Assembly (NCBI GenBank): GCA_963763305.1
Contig: CAVXNP010000001.1
Span: 186,001 to 250,000, forward strand
Source: CAVXNP01 sp963763305
GTDB taxonomy: Bacteria; Pseudomonadota; Gammaproteobacteria; Xanthomonadales; Rhodanobacteraceae
DNA length: 64,000 nt
Reading direction: 5' to 3'
The position numbers and the translations under genes were made by a program. The notes below the pieces were generated by a model. The model was not told the origin of the DNA. It made no database searches and saw only the letters and a list, made by a program, of their open reading frames with translations. Every line of letters begins with the position of its first letter. Within the stretch, counting starts at the first letter, position 1. Shown in pieces: positions 63,437-64,000 of this stretch.

Positions 63437-64000
63437 CCTTCGATCCCCGCCTTCAGTGCATCCCTGCCCTGCGCCCACCAGTAACTGGACTGTGCTGCCA
63501 GGTAGCCCCAGGGACGGTGGGTGGCAGGCAGGCCGTATGCGGCAAACTGACGCCAGCGATCGTCGCCCTCGGCGATAGCCGCGGCAATCAGTTCGCCGGC
63601 GGCACAGGTCGAGCTCAGGCCGTGCCCGCCAAAGGCCTGCGCCCACCACAACCCATCCTCGCGCCCACCGATCTGCGGCATCTGGTGGCGTGCATAGCTC
63701 ATCAGCCCGGACCAGGCGTGGTCGATGCGTGCGTCCTTCAGTTGCGGGAACACGCGCAGCAGATCCTTGCGCAGCAGCCTCTGCACCGCCCCCGGCGAGC
63801 GGTTGCGTATCGAGATACGTCCGCCCCAGAGCAGGCGGGTGTCCGGCAGCGGCCGGTAGTAGTCGAAGGCAAAGCGTGTGTCGTAGATCGCCGCACGCGT
63901 ATCCAGGCAGCCGGTGAGCCGGTCGCCCAACGGTTCGGTCACCATCACGTAGGTGGCGATCGGCAGGATCGCCCGATCGATCCGCCGCTCCAGTCCGGCC
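63433..64000 (-). CDS. FAD-dependent amine oxidase (PuuB/DadA type), 5' end outside window
   Basis: The last 188 residues of a DAO-family flavoenzyme; the FAD-binding N-terminus lies beyond the right edge and the frame is open to base 64000. Visible: RLLWGGRISIRNRSPGAVQR, FPQLKDARIDHAWSGLMSYA, MPQIGG and the FAD-binding end WAQAFGGHGLSSTCAAGELI. Resembles gamma-glutamylputrescine oxidase-like proteins. Coupled to csaA-like by a 4-base overlap. Confidence 0.85.
   Translation of the reverse strand, partial: AGLERRIDRAILPIATYVMVTEPLGDRLTGCLDTRAAIYDTRFAFDYYRPLPDTRLLWGGRISIRNRSPGAVQRLLRKDLLRVFPQLKDARIDHAWSGLMSYARHQMPQIGGREDGLWWAQAFGGHGLSSTCAAGELIAAAIAEGDDRWRQFAAYGLPATHRPWGYLAAQSSYWWAQGRDALKAGIEG

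Overview
The window is uniformly GC-rich and fully bacterial. Genes are dense, overlaps are of the ATGA/GTGA type, and Shine-Dalgarno sites are GGAG-like. The folC / SPOR-protein / cvpA / purF block is the gammaproteobacterial arrangement. Together with Tat, lipoprotein and SulP/Usp genes of familiar type, this suggests a chromosomal segment of a Xanthomonadales member (Rhodanobacter/Dyella-like); the assignment is inference. I saw no tRNA, rRNA, CRISPR array, IS element or prophage.

Region 1 (1-12.6 kb) is an oxygen-responsive island. It encodes a four-cysteine FNR/ANR-type regulator and carries five FNR-box palindromes, each in front of a transcription unit: the N-ATPase operon (beta and epsilon visible, rest beyond the left edge), a GNAT / AMP-phosphorylase-type / PRPP-synthetase-type operon, an SDR gene and a divergent universal stress protein followed by phosphoketolase-acetate kinase, and a triple-BON protein. 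The island points to ATP gain and nucleotide salvage under low oxygen: phosphoketolase makes acetyl phosphate, acetate kinase makes ATP, and the rotary ATPase handles ions.

Region 2 (12.6-35.9 kb) holds housekeeping and mixed genes: DUF455, purF-cvpA-SPOR-folC, an S4 RNA-binding protein, an exported MsrA, a GGDEF/EAL protein, a heme-oxygenase-fold metalloprotein, a HAD phosphatase and a Tat-exported tyrosinase. It also has a YbdK-type carboxylate-amine ligase overlapping an ATP-grasp-like gene (the best candidate for an undescribed biosynthetic pair), an orphan hybrid histidine kinase, 5-oxoprolinase pxpBCA and a slipin/NfeD pair.

Region 3 (36-54 kb) holds a penicillin-acylase-family gene, small hydrolases and redox proteins, a CoA-transferase, a three-gene membrane stress operon (YqjD/YqjE-like plus a glycine-rich protein), a UvrA paralogue lacking the UvrB-binding insertion, an unrecognised 420-residue protein, ChaC, and three small exported proteins.

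Region 4 (54-64 kb) holds an SDR, SulP transporter plus universal stress protein, pirin, an FNT channel, a quinone oxidoreductase overlapping a PQQ-type sugar dehydrogenase lipoprotein, an MBL hydrolase, a CsaA-like protein and a truncated FAD amine oxidase.

Four genes (N-ATPase beta start, phosphoketolase, acylase, glycine-rich membrane protein) each show a net one-base insertion that breaks an otherwise intact reading frame. Two of these lie in G runs, so assembly error should be excluded before calling them pseudogenes.
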